64,000 bases of DNA from Clostridium sp. AM58-1XD (GCF_003464085.1 NZ_QSDR01000010.1:62001-126000); one strand, 5' to 3'. Positions 1-9,520 are shown, counted from the first letter of the stretch. Made by a program: numbers and translations. The notes: a model not told the origin generated them from the letters alone.

Positions 1-3000
1 ATTCTCCACTGGATTCTCCTGGATCGAAGCCAGGTGCATGGGGCCGGAAAATGATGTTTTGTCCAGCAGCGCCTGTTTGTCCATATCCTGGCTGTAGACC
101 ATGCAGCAGTTTCTTCCGTCGGCCTTGGCTGCAAACAGCGCGGTTCTCGCCTTCTGATACAGACTATTAAATGCCAGAGGCTCCCCGTTTCCAAAAACAA
201 TTCCGACGGAAACAGTGACCGGGATTCTGACCTGTGGGAACATATAGGCTGGTTGATATCCTTCCGCACATTTTCCGCGTATTGCATTACTTCTTCCGCC
301 GAAGGGCTGTCATACAGAAGCACCACAAATTCATCGCCATAAAACCGCCCTACAATCTTTAAACTGGAGGAACAGGTATTCAGTAGATTTCCCATTTCCT
401 TCAGGATGTTGTCCGCCGCAGCGTATCCGTCATCATGGACGATACCGGTAAAATTATCTACGTTGAATACCATCATGGCATAGTTACTTTTCCGTTTCTG
501 TTCTTTATGAACCGTCTCTTCAATCATGAGGATTGCCGTTTCTTTATTGTAGACACCTGTCAGCATGTCCCGCTCCGCCCGGTTCTTCAGGGCCAGCTCA
601 ATATTCTTCCGCTCATCAATATCCTGAAGCGTCCCATATACGTAGAGGCTGCCATCCTGGGCATTGCGCATCAGACGCGCGGAAGCACTGACCCAGAAGA
701 GCCTGCCGTTCCTATCTCTCCTGCGGTATTCACAGCTGATCATGGTCATCCCATTCTGAAATGCGCTGTAGAGCGCTTCTTTACTCATGGCATTCAAAAA
801 CCGCACCCTGTCCTCCTTGTTTGCCACATATAGATTGTGCAGCCGCAGCAGGTCATCATAAGTCAGATCGTCTCCGTACTGATCTGTGTCCGGCCCGTCA
901 ATATATTCTACCCGGTTTTGGTCCAGATTGCAGCGAAAACAGATAATCATTCCTGCATTCATCATCATGCGCAACTGCATATCCTGCTGGTAGAGCATTT
1001 CCGCTTTCTTCTGATTCGTAATATCCTCTCCCACAGCCACAGCATAGGCCGGAGCGCCGTTTTTGTCATAGAGACTTGTATAGTTGATTCGCTCCCACCA
1101 CCATCCGGACAGATCACAAGTGCGGGTCAAAATATCCGCCTGAATGTGAGGCTCCCCCCTGTCCAGTTTCTGATACATCTCAATCAGATCCTGACGGCTG
1201 GAAGGATGCACACATCCCTTATCCAGAAGCGACTCCGGCACCCCTTCCAAAGTTCCTTTAAAGGAATGGTGTTCCTCTGCACTTTCCGTCAAAATCAGCG
1301 TATGGTTTTTCACATCATATTCCCAAACATTGATATGTGTCTCTTTGAGCGCCGTTCTGTATACCAGCTCTTTGTGGGCAATCTCATCCTCCAGCCGATG
1401 CTTCTCCGTGACATCGATGACGAAGCCGTCCATCACCAAGCCGTCCTCACTTTTTTCCAGCGAAGCGTTTACCAATATCCATTTCAGCCGCCCTTTCCCG
1501 GTAATGATCCGGAGTGCCCACTGGAAATAGTCCTTATGATCCGCCCTGGCTTCCTCCAGAAGCCTTCTCGCCAGCAAGCGGTCATCCGGATGGATAAAGG
1601 AAACCACCTTATCGTCCATGGCCGCCACATGCTCGCGGCTCGTCTCAAACACATGGTAGAAGATATCATTCGCATAGAGCAGTGGATAATTGCCGTCCAT
1701 GCTGATGACAAATGCTCCGCCGTTGGACGCGTTCCTGTAGATAGTCAGCTGATTTTCATATTCCTTCTGTTCACTGATATCGATTCGCAGGGAAAGTACC
1801 GCCTCCTTCCCATCTGAGGTCTGGATTTTCTTCCCCTTGTCACTGACCCATATCAGCTCTCCGTCCTTTTTAATCATTCGATACTCCGTTTCATATTCCC
1901 CGCCTGCCTTCAGGCTTTTAAGAATATGGGCAGTCACCTGTTTCCGATCCTCCTTGTATATCCCATTTGCCGCATTGCCCTCTATAAAGTGATCGTATTC
2001 TTCCTGGGTTTCAAAGCCCAGATATCCCAGCATCCGTGGATTAATAAAATACAGTGGAAATCCATCCCTCAGATATACCCCCAGCATCCCGCCGGGAATG
2101 CTGTCCATCAGAAACGATATTCTTTCGTTATTCTGTTTTTGAAGAATGGCAGAATTGTACTGCTTCACCAGGAACAAGTTCAGAATTTCGCTGGCCATAA
2201 AAAGTGTATATCGTTCCTCTTCCACATCCTGACGGGTATTATGACAGTCTTCATAGCCTATGAGGTTCATTACCTGATCTTTGTCCCCCAGCCAGCATAG
2301 GAATATAGCTTTGACATTCCGCTCCTCCAGCCATCCGCGAATCTCCGGATCCTCTACCTTTCCGGCATCCGGAATCGCCGTGCCTGAGATTTCCGGTGTA
2401 ATTTCCCAGTTCAGGGAATACAGACGGTTTAAGGACTCTTCTTTTGGAAGCGTTTCAGCGCTGCACCAGCGATAGATGTTTCTGAAATCCTCTCCGCCTG
2501 TTTTTTGGCAGATGTAGATACGGTTCGAATGCAACACCCGCCCTATATAATCCAGTAAAATAGGAATCGCCCTATGGGTATCCGGGTTTTCCAGAAAGAT
2601 TCGAAACATGTATTCAATAATATGGTCATGAAAGCTCTTCTGCATGGAAAGGAGGGGCCGGTGGCTGACAGACAGGAACCTGGTAGGCAATTCCCCTTCG
2701 TTGTAGAAACAGTACATCCCCTTTCCCTGCCTTTTGGCGTGGTACATCGCCGCATCCGCCTTGGAAAAAAGGGTGGAAAACTGGTCTCCGTGATCCGGAT
2801 AAAAGCAGGCCCCTATGCTGCAGCTGAACGTTCGTTCCATTCTGGAGGAATGTTTCATCATGTTTAAAATGTCCTCCAGTTTTTGGGTAACATTGTTCTT
2901 TTCCCTGAGATGCGGCATGAAAACCAGGAACTCATCTCCCCCAAACCGTGCAATAATATCTCCATGGCGGAAGATTGTGAGCAGGCCTTCTGCAATATCC

Positions 3001-3950
3001 GACAACACGGAGTCCCCATAGAGATGACCCATGGTATCGTTTAACCGCTTAAAGTCATCCACATCAATGATAATCAGTGCAGCCAGCGCCTCGTTATGTT
3101 CTATGTATTGATTGATGCGTTTCACACTTTCCCGCCGGTTTAACAGTCCGGTGAGCGGGTCCAGGTTGGCAATCTTCCTCGTCTCCAATATCTCAGTCTT
3201 TCTCTGATGGATGTCCGATATAATTCCCAGTATTTTCAACAATTCGCCTTCTGGGCTGCGCATTACTGTGGCATGGACATCCATCCACAGATAATATCCG
3301 TCTTTGTGTTTAATTCGGTATTCCTGCTGCATCCGCTCACTTCCCTGCAACAGGCCCTGAAACTTCTGCCGGAGCACCGCTTTATCGTCCTCATAAATAA
3401 TATCCGTGCTAAACATTGAATCCGGGAATCCTTTTACCGGAATCTGATATCCGAATTTCTTTTCAAAATTAGGTGAATAATAGATATCAAATGTTTTGCA
3501 GTCCAGCTCAAAAATAATATCCTGCATCTGTGAAAGCACAATTTCATATCTCTGTTCGCTGATTGCAAGCTGCTGCCGTTCTTTTTTAACATCCGTGATA
3601 TCGTGGAAAATACAATGAAAATATGGTCCGCAATCCCGGTTCTCCCTGAGTTCCGCGCTGATCCATACCCAGCGGATCTCTCCTCCCTTCGTATTCAGAC
3701 GATTTTCATACATGAACACATTTCCTTTCGCCAGCTGTAAAGCAATCTCCTTTTTAATCATCTGACGATCATCTTGATAAATGCATTCGATCAGATGGTT
3801 GTGAAATATCTCTTCCATCTCATCTCTGGTATACCCCAGGAAATCACAGACATTATCCGCACGCAGAAGCGTGAAATATTCATCGTATATACAGTCAAAA
3901 TATCCCCCCTGGAATTTTCTTTCCCCATTTTCTATCTCTACTTTTTTCAA
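1..3950 (-). CDS. Multi-PAS, dual-GGDEF signalling protein (partial, frameshifted)
   Basis: Putative diguanylate cyclase or c-di-GMP signalling protein. The minus frame is open from 3950 to about 250. Domains in order: two PAS domains (3.9-3.2 kb), a GGDEF domain with an intact RFGGDEFLVF motif near 2925-2948, a GAF-like stretch (about 2.6-2.2 kb), four PAS-like domains (about 2.1-0.6 kb), then a second GGDEF whose signature reads GRFYGDEFVV near 320-350. The start is TTG at 3950, chosen because AGGAGGGAG lies just upstream (3955-3963) and no ATG is near. At about position 250 the frame shifts: the expected VTVSVGI and ALFAAKADGRN segments of the second GGDEF continue one frame over, as if one base were missing. 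Both frames stay open to the left edge, so the C-terminus is unseen. No transmembrane segment was noticed, so it is probably cytoplasmic. The first GGDEF is canonical and the second deviates at its first residue (Y for G). Confidence 0.85.
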   Translation of the reverse strand, partial: MKKVEIENGERKFQGGYFDCIYDEYFTLLRADNVCDFLGYTRDEMEEIFHNHLIECIYQDDRQMIKKEIALQLAKGNVFMYENRLNTKGGEIRWVWISAELRENRDCGPYFHCIFHDITDVKKERQQLAISEQRYEIVLSQMQDIIFELDCKTFDIYYSPNFEKKFGYQIPVKGFPDSMFSTDIIYEDDKAVLRQKFQGLLQGSERMQQEYRIKHKDGYYLWMDVHATVMRSPEGELLKILGIISDIHQRKTEILETRKIANLDPLTGLLNRRESVKRINQYIEHNEALAALIIIDVDDFKRLNDTMGHLYGDSVLSDIAEGLLTIFRHGDIIARFGGDEFLVFMPHLREKNNVTQKLEDILNMMKHSSRMERTFSCSIGACFYPDHGDQFSTLFSKADAAMYHAKRQGKGMYCFYNEGELPTRFLSVSHRPLLSMQKSFHDHIIEYMFRIFLENPDTHRAIPILLDYIGRVLHSNRIYICQKTGGEDFRNIYRWCSAETLPKEESLNRLYSLNWEITPEISGTAIPDAGKVEDPEIRGWLEERNVKAIFLCWLGDKDQVMNLIGYEDCHNTRQDVEEERYTLFMASEILNLFLVKQYNSAILQKQNNERISFLMDSIPGGMLGVYLRDGFPLYFINPRMLGYLGFETQEEYDHFIEGNAANGIYKEDRKQVTAHILKSLKAGGEYETEYRMIKKDGELIWVSDKGKKIQTSDGKEAVLSLRIDISEQKEYENQLTIYRNASNGGAFVISMDGNYPLLYANDIFYHVFETSREHVAAMDDKVVSFIHPDDRLLARRLLEEARADHKDYFQWALRIITGKGRLKWILVNASLEKSEDGLVMDGFVIDVTEKHRLEDEIAHKELVYRTALKETHINVWEYDVKNHTLILTESAEEHHSFKGTLEGVPESLLDKGCVHPSSRQDLIEMYQKLDRGEPHIQADILTRTCDLSGWWWERINYTSLYDKNGAPAYAVAVGEDITNQKKAEMLYQQDMQLRMMMNAGMIICFRCNLDQNRVEYIDGPDTDQYGDDLTYDDLLRLHNLYVANKEDRVRFLNAMSKEALYSAFQNGMTMISCEYRRRDRNGRLFWVSASARLMRNAQDGSLYVYGTLQDIDERKNIELALKNRAERDMLTGVYNKETAILMIEETVHKEQKRKSNYAMMVFNVDNFTGIVHDDGYAAADNILKEMGNLLNTCSSSLKIVGRFYGDEFVVLLYDSPSAEEVMQYAENVRKDINQPICSHRSESRSLFPSELFLETGSLWHLIVCIRRREPRCLQPRPTEETAAWSTARIWTNRRCWTKHHFPAPCTWLRSRRIQWR

Positions 3951-3954
3951 GCAA

Positions 3955-3963
3955 CTCCCTCCT
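3955..3963 (-). promoter_or_regulatory. Ribosome binding site supporting a TTG start
   Basis: On the minus strand AGGAGGGAG lies four bases before the TTG at 3950. It decides the start of the PAS/GGDEF gene, which has no nearby ATG. Confidence 0.7.
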
Positions 3964-4182
3964 CTGTTCCATCCAATAATTCTATGTGTCCGCCGTAAAT
4001 AAACAGGGCGTTCTCTGGCAATACTGTTCACATATCTATTTATTCATAGTAGAAAAATCAATTAATACAATAATTAATAATTATACCACCATTTATTTTA
4101 ATAATAAACAAAAATTCATAGTGTTACTACCAATTCTTTTTGATTTTTGTAGATACAATATTAACTTGGGAGGATAGACACA

Positions 4183-4503
4183 ATGGATGAAATTGAAAAT
4201 TATGAAAACTTTCTCAGAAACAGAATTACGGAGCTCAGATTACTAAAAAATGTTTCCGAGCATCGCATGAGTCTGAGTTTAGGTAAGAGCGGTTCTTATA
4301 TACGTGGTATCACCAACGGCTCCACTTTACCGTCTCTAAGAGAGCTTTTTAATATAATCACCTATTTCGATATGACACCGGAAGAATTTTTTACGGGGGC
4401 GGACGACGAAAGCCCGCGCACAGCCATATGGAAAAAACTTTTGGTATTTGACGAAGAAGATCTGAAAAAAATAGAGTTGTTTATCAACTGGATCCAAAAA
4501 TAA
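4183..4503 (+). CDS. Small XRE-family HTH transcriptional regulator
   Basis: A 106-residue protein. Residues about 8-70 fit an XRE/Cro helix-turn-helix: helix 2-3 around HRMSLSLGKSGSYIRGITNG, followed by LPSLRELFNIITYFDMTPEEFF, the usual end of this fold. The remaining about 35 residues form a charged tail with no known domain. The start follows a GGGAGGAT ribosome site at about 4169-4176. A TACAAT box at 4154-4159 is a weak candidate -10. It is divergent from the PAS/GGDEF gene and convergent with the TepA-like gene. Its targets cannot be told from the sequence; autoregulation is a guess from family habit. Confidence 0.75.
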   Translation: MDEIENYENFLRNRITELRLLKNVSEHRMSLSLGKSGSYIRGITNGSTLPSLRELFNIITYFDMTPEEFFTGADDESPRTAIWKKLLVFDEEDLKKIELFINWIQK

Positions 4504-4562
4504 TAAAAATCAGGGTCTCCAGGACTCCTGATATCAGGCTGCAGACCATCGACCTCATTCGG

Positions 4563-4609
4563 GAAGGGGATGCTGTAAAACTAGAATAAGCCAGTTTTGC
4601 AGTACCTCC
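4563..4609 (+). terminator. Terminator of the XRE gene
   Basis: Arms GGGGATGCTGTAAAACT and AGTTTTGCAGTACCTCC pair across a short loop and are followed by CTTTTTTG. The arm sequence resembles the GGGTGCTGCAAAA arms of other elements in this window. Confidence 0.6.
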
Positions 4610-4719
4610 TTTTTTGTAACGCAAAATAAGAAAAAATCCCGCTCGCGGGATTCTCCGCCTGCAGTGGGTCGCTTCATCGGCATCATTCCTTACCTTCGCA
4701 GGATGACCCTGCCCGGAGG

Positions 4720-4790
4720 GCTTTTTAGTTACATCGGATAGTTCGGAGAACTATCCGATGTAACTAAAAAGCAGGTTCCGAAGAACCTGC
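4720..4790. terminator. Twin palindrome, probable bidirectional terminator
   Basis: A perfect 25-bp inverted repeat with a GGA loop (4720-4772) starts GCTTTTTAGTTACAT and ends ATGTAACTAAAAAGC. A second perfect hairpin follows directly (GCAGGTTC, CGAA loop, GAACCTGC; 4771-4790). The A/T runs in the arms give a U-tract on either strand. It sits between the convergent XRE and TepA-like genes. A related hairpin lies at 51106-51149. Confidence 0.7.
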
Positions 4791-4899
4791 TCAGACTGGC
4801 TAAGAGTCCTTATCAAGCAGCTACAAAATAGAGGTTCCAGTTTTCCCGGCCGCCGTACTGGAACGATATATGGTGTCGGTATCTGAGGCATCGCTAAAA

Positions 4900-5715
4900 T
4901 TACTTTTGCGGCGTCCCCTGTTCATCAATCAGGCCATACAGCTTCTGAAGCGCTTCTTTAATACCTCCGACCTCATTGATCAATCCCTCTTTTACCGTTT
5001 CTTCTCCTACGAGAACGGTCCCCAGATCCCTGGTCAGCATTTCCGTATTGTGCATGAGCTGTTTCAGCTTATCATAAGGAATTGTGGAGTGATCCGATAC
5101 AAAACTCAAAATTCTATCCTGAATCATATCGAAGTACTCATATGTCTGTTCTGCTCCGATCACCATTCCGCTCATACGGACCGGATGAATCATCATCGTT
5201 CCTGTAGGCACAATAAAGGAGTAATCTGTACAGACCGCAAGCGGAACGCCGATGGAATGGCTGCCGCCAAGCACGAGTGAAACCGTAGGCATACTTAAGG
5301 AAGCAATCATTTCGGCAATAGCAAGGCCGGCATCCACGTCGCCGCCTGAGGTATTCAGCAGAATCAGAAGTCCTTCAATTTCGTGGTCATCTTCCAGTTC
5401 CGCCAGTTTCGGCAGCACATGGTCGTATTTCGTCGCCTTGCTGTTGCTGGGCAGATTTTCATGGCCTTCGACTTCACCGATAATCGAGAGAAGGTATATT
5501 TTCTTTCTGGCGCGGTTGGAATCCAGTACTGCCTGTCCATATTCTTCCAGCTTGGCGTCCTTCTTCTCGTCCACTTCTCCCTGCTTCTTCTGCTCGTCCA
5601 GGTTGTCTGCTGTTCTGCCGTCATCCCTGTCGTTTTTATCGTTTTTGTCACAGATTCTGTCGTTTTTATCGCTTCTATCATTTTTATCATTTCCGTGATT
5701 CTTTTTATTTCCCAT
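4900..5715 (-). CDS. ClpP-fold serine protease, TepA-like
   Basis: A 271-residue ClpP/crotonase-fold serine protease of the type called translocation-enhancing protein TepA in Firmicutes. The nucleophile serine fits GGSHSIGVPLAV and the catalytic histidine fits TMMIHPVRM. GLLILLNTSGGDVDAGLAIAEMI is the oxyanion-hole region typical of the fold. The first about 35 residues are a low-complexity repeat of K-N-D-R units, encoded by near-repeats of GATAAAAACGATAGA. The start at 5715 is preferred over 5769 because AAAGGAG stands nine bases upstream. There is no signal peptide, so it is cytosolic. The gene is monocistronic, divergent from the PfpI gene and convergent with the XRE gene. The exact substrate is unknown; the TepA name comes from family resemblance. 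Confidence 0.85.
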   Translation of the reverse strand: MGNKKNHGNDKNDRSDKNDRICDKNDKNDRDDGRTADNLDEQKKQGEVDEKKDAKLEEYGQAVLDSNRARKKIYLLSIIGEVEGHENLPSNSKATKYDHVLPKLAELEDDHEIEGLLILLNTSGGDVDAGLAIAEMIASLSMPTVSLVLGGSHSIGVPLAVCTDYSFIVPTGTMMIHPVRMSGMVIGAEQTYEYFDMIQDRILSFVSDHSTIPYDKLKQLMHNTEMLTRDLGTVLVGEETVKEGLINEVGGIKEALQKLYGLIDEQGTPQK

Positions 5716-5853
5716 GGCTCTGCGCTCCTTTATTAACAAGATCAAAAAACTTTTTGATCCCAATCTCATAGGATAGGATGTGAAGAATCGCCGCGATTTA
5801 TTCCTTTATAGCGAAGTATGGCGAAAAGATTCTCACTTTAGGGCCGGAGAATA

Positions 5854-5862
5854 TGATATAAT
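5854..5862 (+). promoter_or_regulatory. Extended -10 promoter of the PfpI gene
   Basis: TGATATAAT is an extended -10 (TGnTATAAT) 122 bases before the start codon. No good -35 is present. The 15-base palindrome GACCAC-AAC-GTGGTC follows directly at 5863-5877, where an operator would cover the transcription start. Confidence 0.55.
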
Positions 5863-5877
5863 GACCACAACGTGGTC
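5863..5877. promoter_or_regulatory. Palindrome at the PfpI transcription start
   Basis: GACCAC and GTGGTC are perfect inverted arms around AAC, one base after the -10 box. The position suggests a repressor site, but no regulator is encoded next to it. Confidence 0.35.
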
Positions 5878-5983
5878 TTTATATCTGCGCATACCGGTTT
5901 CTGTGTTCACCGCAGAAATCCGGGCGCTAAATTCCACCGAACTTTTAAATTCGAATATCTAAAATATGGAAAAGAGGTCAATT

Positions 5984-6583
5984 ATGAAAAAAACCGTGTT
6001 ATTTCTAATTCTGGATCAATACGCCGATTGGGAAGCCGCCTATTTATCCGCACTGCTGGCCGCCCTTGGGCAAGACCGTTTTTCTGCCAAAACCGTTTCC
6101 CTTACGACGGACAGCGTCCGGTCCATCGGAGGCTTTACCGTTCTTCCTGATTATGATATCCAGTCAGCTCCGAAAGATTTTGAAGGTTTAATTCTCGTAG
6201 GCGGAATGTCCTGGAGAAAAGAGGAGGCGCGGCAGGTAGAACCGCTCGTCCAAGCCGCTCTGGACAGAAAAAAGGTTCTGGCCGGCATCTGCGATGCTTC
6301 CGGATTTCTTGGTACCATGGGCGTCTTAAATCATATCCGCCACACGGCCAACGATCTGAACGACTTAAAGCAATGGGCAAAAGAAGCATATACCGGGGAA
6401 GAACACTACGTCATGCAGCCGGCTGTCAGGGACGGCAATATCGTCACAGCCAACGGTACTGCTCCGCTGGAATTTGCCCGGGAGGTGCTGACCGCACTGG
6501 AGGCTGCACCTGAAATCAATATTATGGAATGGTATAATTTCCACAAATACGGTTTTTATGAGGCGCCCATGCCGGGAGTGTAA
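5984..6583 (+). CDS. DJ-1/PfpI family protein (class I glutamine amidotransferase fold)
   Basis: A 199-residue single-domain protein. KKTVLFLILDQYADWEAAYL is the usual N-terminal strand-helix. The nucleophile-elbow cysteine is in VLAGICDASGFLG (about residue 105), and GLILVGGMSW precedes it. Members act as deglycases, chaperones or hydrolases; which applies here cannot be seen. The start at 5984 (MKKTVLF) is chosen over the ATG at 5966 because AAGAGG precedes it. It is a single gene with its own extended -10 promoter. A dispersed hairpin at 6675-6752 separates it from the convergent neighbour. Confidence 0.85.
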   Translation: MKKTVLFLILDQYADWEAAYLSALLAALGQDRFSAKTVSLTTDSVRSIGGFTVLPDYDIQSAPKDFEGLILVGGMSWRKEEARQVEPLVQAALDRKKVLAGICDASGFLGTMGVLNHIRHTANDLNDLKQWAKEAYTGEEHYVMQPAVRDGNIVTANGTAPLEFAREVLTALEAAPEINIMEWYNFHKYGFYEAPMPGV

Positions 6584-6674
6584 GTGCTTTGTTATATGAA
6601 CAGCATCGTTGTTTTTGCCACCTTAGATATCAGCAATATAATTCTTATAAATTTTCCACATAATTATAATACAT

Positions 6675-6752
6675 AAAAAGTGCCTCTGATACCGGTTTTG
6701 ATTCCTGGCAGCAAGCCAAGTCACCGTCCCGATATCAGGGGCACTATTTTTG
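6675..6752. repeat. Dispersed hairpin element, copy A
   Basis: Arms GTGCCTCTGATACC (6680-6693) and GATATCAGGGGCAC (6731-6744) enclose a loop containing TTCCTGG and GCCAAGTCACC. A-rich and T-rich flanks make it a likely bidirectional terminator between the convergent PfpI and propeller-protein genes. It is the same family as the copies at 26341, 30687, 36284 and 47671. Confidence 0.75.
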
Positions 6753-6817
6753 GTTATTTCAAGCAGCGCATTCATATGTAGAGAGGCTCTTGAGAACGAT
6801 ATAAAATTAAAGCATAA

Positions 6818-9520
6818 TTAATATGTCCAGCCTGTTCCCGTGCCGTTCAGCAGATACTTCTGACGGTTGGCCGGGGTGTTGTCTACGAAGACTAGTTTGG
6901 GATAGCTTTTCATATAAGTGTTATAATATCGGTCTAGCGCCTCCAACTCAGCCTCTGAATCCGGCGCCTGTCCCGGATAAAACGCACCTGTTTCAATTTG
7001 AGAGCCATCGAATCTGCAGCGTTCTATATAGTCTCTTCCCCCTCCTCCATAGAAGTAAAGTGCCATTTCTTTTCCAGCTGTATTAACCGCTATCTCGCTT
7101 CCTTCATGCAAATCCCAAATCTTTCTTATAGAGCCGTCAAACCGGAAGTAATCCACACAAAGATCAGGCGCTCCCGGATTGTACTGTACGAATAGTTCGT
7201 TGATCCCGTCTCCATCGATATCCTGACAGGCAAACTGTATATATTTCTGCCGTTCGTACTCCCCTACAAGCTCTGTCGGCACATATCCATCCAACAGCTC
7301 CGCAAACGCTTTCATCGCTCCCGCGCTCCTTAAAGCAGACGTGTCGAACAGCTGTCTCTCGTTTCCGCCGTTCAGATCGCTGACCATGATCGGCGACCAC
7401 TGAGAAGATGTATCTCTTGTATAGATCTCTCCATCGACTATGGAAAAGCTGCCTGAATTCTGAATAACAACGCGGTTGCCCCTTCCGTCCAGGTTCATTC
7501 CATATAGACTGCTGTCATTTCCCATATAGTAGACGGTATTATTAAATATCGTAGGAGTTCCGCCATGGAAAGCCAGTTCTGCATCGCCTGATCCATCAAT
7601 CCGTATTCTCTTGACAGTACCGCCTTCTGTATAGTAGACCCAGCCTTTATAAATGGTAAATGGACTGAAGTCCCATCTGATACCGTCTCGTATGCATTCT
7701 CTTTCGCTTCCGTCCAGACGACTTCTCCACAGGGATATCTCATCCCAGCTTGTATTTATATCAATAGCCTGATAATAAATATAATCTCCTGCTATGGCAT
7801 AATACTGCATACATTGATTATCAAGACCAACATGAACAGCTTCTCCACCGGAAACAGGAAGCGCCCTCGCCCATCCAATCGTTTCCGGCGCATTCCAGTA
7901 ATAGACGAGTCCATCTGCATAGCCCATAAGGAAAAGCGCCGAGTCGTACTCTGCCAGCTGCATGGAATCACTTATCATCTCACGTCCCGTACCGTCTGTG
8001 TTAATTCTGTATATACCTGCTCCTACCAGCCCATATGCTACATAATAGATCTGATTATCTACCAACAGAATATCTTCATCTATCAGCACATCATCACAGA
8101 TCTTCGTCAAATCACTGCCGTCTTTCCTGCAGTAGTACAGCTTATTTTGATCGGCCGCATTTGCAAAGTACAGCCACTCCCCATCAGACTGAATCCAGTC
8201 GGCCTTTATCCCTCTCTCGGATATCCTGGCAAGGCGTTTGTCCTCTGTCCACCAGCTTTTTCCTTCTGCGCTGCCATAGACCTCCTGAACCGGAACAATG
8301 CTCTCATTTCTCAGCTCAAATACTTCCCAGATCACACCCCGTTCTTCCGGCACTCGGAAAGTTTTTACAGGCGCGCCGTTGTGATATACGGTAACGGAAG
8401 CTCTGGAATCCGCCATCTTAGAGGAAGTCTGGTCTTTTCCCTGAATATCCGAATAATTGCTTACGTAATACTTATAGCTCCCTGCCTTAGGCGATGTCAG
8501 GGAAATGATTTCGCATGCGTTCCCGCCCTCTCCGTCATAGAGGAACCGGCCGCCTGATGCATCGCTCCTGTTGATCGTATTGATGCAGTTTCTGTCGCCT
8601 CCGGCCGCCTTGTCCGGCGTAAATAAAGAACTGTCCAGGTCGAGAGGTTCTTCTTCTGCAGAATCCCATGTCAGAACAATCGTCCACTGGCTCCCTCCGC
8701 CTGATGCGCTGTTATCTGAGGAATCCGACGCTGATCCGCCACCATTCTCACTATCGTCTTTTGCCATGGAGTATACGGACATTTCCTCCTGATCTCCATT
8801 TGCGAGAAAGACGGTCCTGGCTGTCATAAATCCTTCTTTTTCAAATACAGCCGTATAACTTCCGGACGGAAACTCCGCCGTTACGGTTCCGTCTTCCGAT
8901 ATCTCTGCCTGACCGACAGGCTCTCCAAAAATACAGTTCACCCCAGAATAGACCGAAACATCTGCTCCGCCAAGGGCCGGGAGCTGTTCTTCCGTCGCGT
9001 CTTCCGCAAAAGCCCGCGCCGTCACTTCTTCCTCGCTCTGCGGCTTCATCTGGTAGACGTGAAAGGTCACTTTATGCTTTTCCTTCTTTTTGCTGTCCGC
9101 TATGAGCACCGTATCTTCCTGGTCCGCTTGCTGCTGTGCCCCCTCAATCAGCGATGGTTTCATAAGCGACTGAATCCAACCTTTTTTCTGGAATACGAGG
9201 AAATATTCTGCTTGAGCGTCGTCTGCCGCCCAGGCGTACCGTCCCTCTTCATCCGTCATTACCTTTATTTCCGGTTTCTGACCTTCTCCGCTCTCAATGA
9301 TACCAATTCCGACCTCTACGCCCTCTATCGGCTCTCCGTCTTCATCCGTCACCCGGCCTGCAACAAGAACGACCGGTTCATTGGCCGTCACAGCGTCAAA
9401 GGTATTGTAGGCTTCGTTTAATACCTGCGCTTCCTTTTCATCGTACTGGCTCTTTCCCCGTCGGAAATCGCCTGATATCCCCACTGGGTATACCATGTGT
9501 CTTCCGGGGTCAGAATCCAC
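6818..9520 (-). CDS. Extracellular beta-propeller-like/DUF5050 protein, probable C-terminal part of the preceding gene
   Basis: This ORF begins at a GTG with no ribosome site and overlaps the 3' end of the zinc-ribbon ORF at 9418-10386. Sequence similar in character continues across the overlap after a one-base shift near 9448, so both are probably one gene of about 1,180 residues. Visible parts: a carboxypeptidase-regulatory-like beta domain (VAGRVTDEDGEPIEG), a second such domain, a Gly/Ser-rich linker, a region with SPKAGSYKYYVSNYSD, then a long run of DUF5050-like beta-propeller repeats (IYRINTDGTG, LWRSRLDGSE, VKRIRIDGSG, LYGMNLDGRG, MVSDLNGGNE). It ends with an FG-GAP-like stretch (DIDGDGINELFVQY). 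The substrate or ligand is unknown. It is expected outside the membrane because the preceding ORF supplies the transmembrane anchor. Confidence 0.75.
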   Translation of the reverse strand: MDSDPGRHMVYPVGISGDFRRGKSQYDEKEAQVLNEAYNTFDAVTANEPVVLVAGRVTDEDGEPIEGVEVGIGIIESGEGQKPEIKVMTDEEGRYAWAADDAQAEYFLVFQKKGWIQSLMKPSLIEGAQQQADQEDTVLIADSKKKEKHKVTFHVYQMKPQSEEEVTARAFAEDATEEQLPALGGADVSVYSGVNCIFGEPVGQAEISEDGTVTAEFPSGSYTAVFEKEGFMTARTVFLANGDQEEMSVYSMAKDDSENGGGSASDSSDNSASGGGSQWTIVLTWDSAEEEPLDLDSSLFTPDKAAGGDRNCINTINRSDASGGRFLYDGEGGNACEIISLTSPKAGSYKYYVSNYSDIQGKDQTSSKMADSRASVTVYHNGAPVKTFRVPEERGVIWEVFELRNESIVPVQEVYGSAEGKSWWTEDKRLARISERGIKADWIQSDGEWLYFANAADQNKLYYCRKDGSDLTKICDDVLIDEDILLVDNQIYYVAYGLVGAGIYRINTDGTGREMISDSMQLAEYDSALFLMGYADGLVYYWNAPETIGWARALPVSGGEAVHVGLDNQCMQYYAIAGDYIYYQAIDINTSWDEISLWRSRLDGSERECIRDGIRWDFSPFTIYKGWVYYTEGGTVKRIRIDGSGDAELAFHGGTPTIFNNTVYYMGNDSSLYGMNLDGRGNRVVIQNSGSFSIVDGEIYTRDTSSQWSPIMVSDLNGGNERQLFDTSALRSAGAMKAFAELLDGYVPTELVGEYERQKYIQFACQDIDGDGINELFVQYNPGAPDLCVDYFRFDGSIRKIWDLHEGSEIAVNTAGKEMALYFYGGGGRDYIERCRFDGSQIETGAFYPGQAPDSEAELEALDRYYNTYMKSYPKLVFVDNTPANRQKYLLNGTGTGWTY

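Larger units (their letters stand above)
4504..4899. other. Intergenic block with four hairpins, no gene
   Basis: Convergent intergenic region. It holds a hairpin with GGTCT/AGACC arms (about 4514-4547), a terminator-like hairpin with GGGGATGCTG and CAGTACCTCC arms (4566-4609), a short AATCCCGC/GCGGGATT hairpin (about 4636-4653), and the long palindrome at 4720-4790. No open frame with a ribosome site was seen. Confidence 0.6.

Noticed and set aside
435..3419. Several + strand frames of 60-326 codons
   Set aside because: They lie opposite the PAS/GGDEF gene, whose minus frame is continuous and shows domain motifs; none has a ribosome site.
4634..4655. CRISPR-like or IS-end repeat (AATCCCGC/GCGGGATT)
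   Set aside because: A single short hairpin; no spacing array, no transposase, no target duplication.
9418..9520. Programmed ribosomal frameshift between the zinc-ribbon and propeller ORFs
   Set aside because: No slippery heptamer in the required frame is seen, and eleven other genes show the same one-base loss, so an indel is the simpler explanation.
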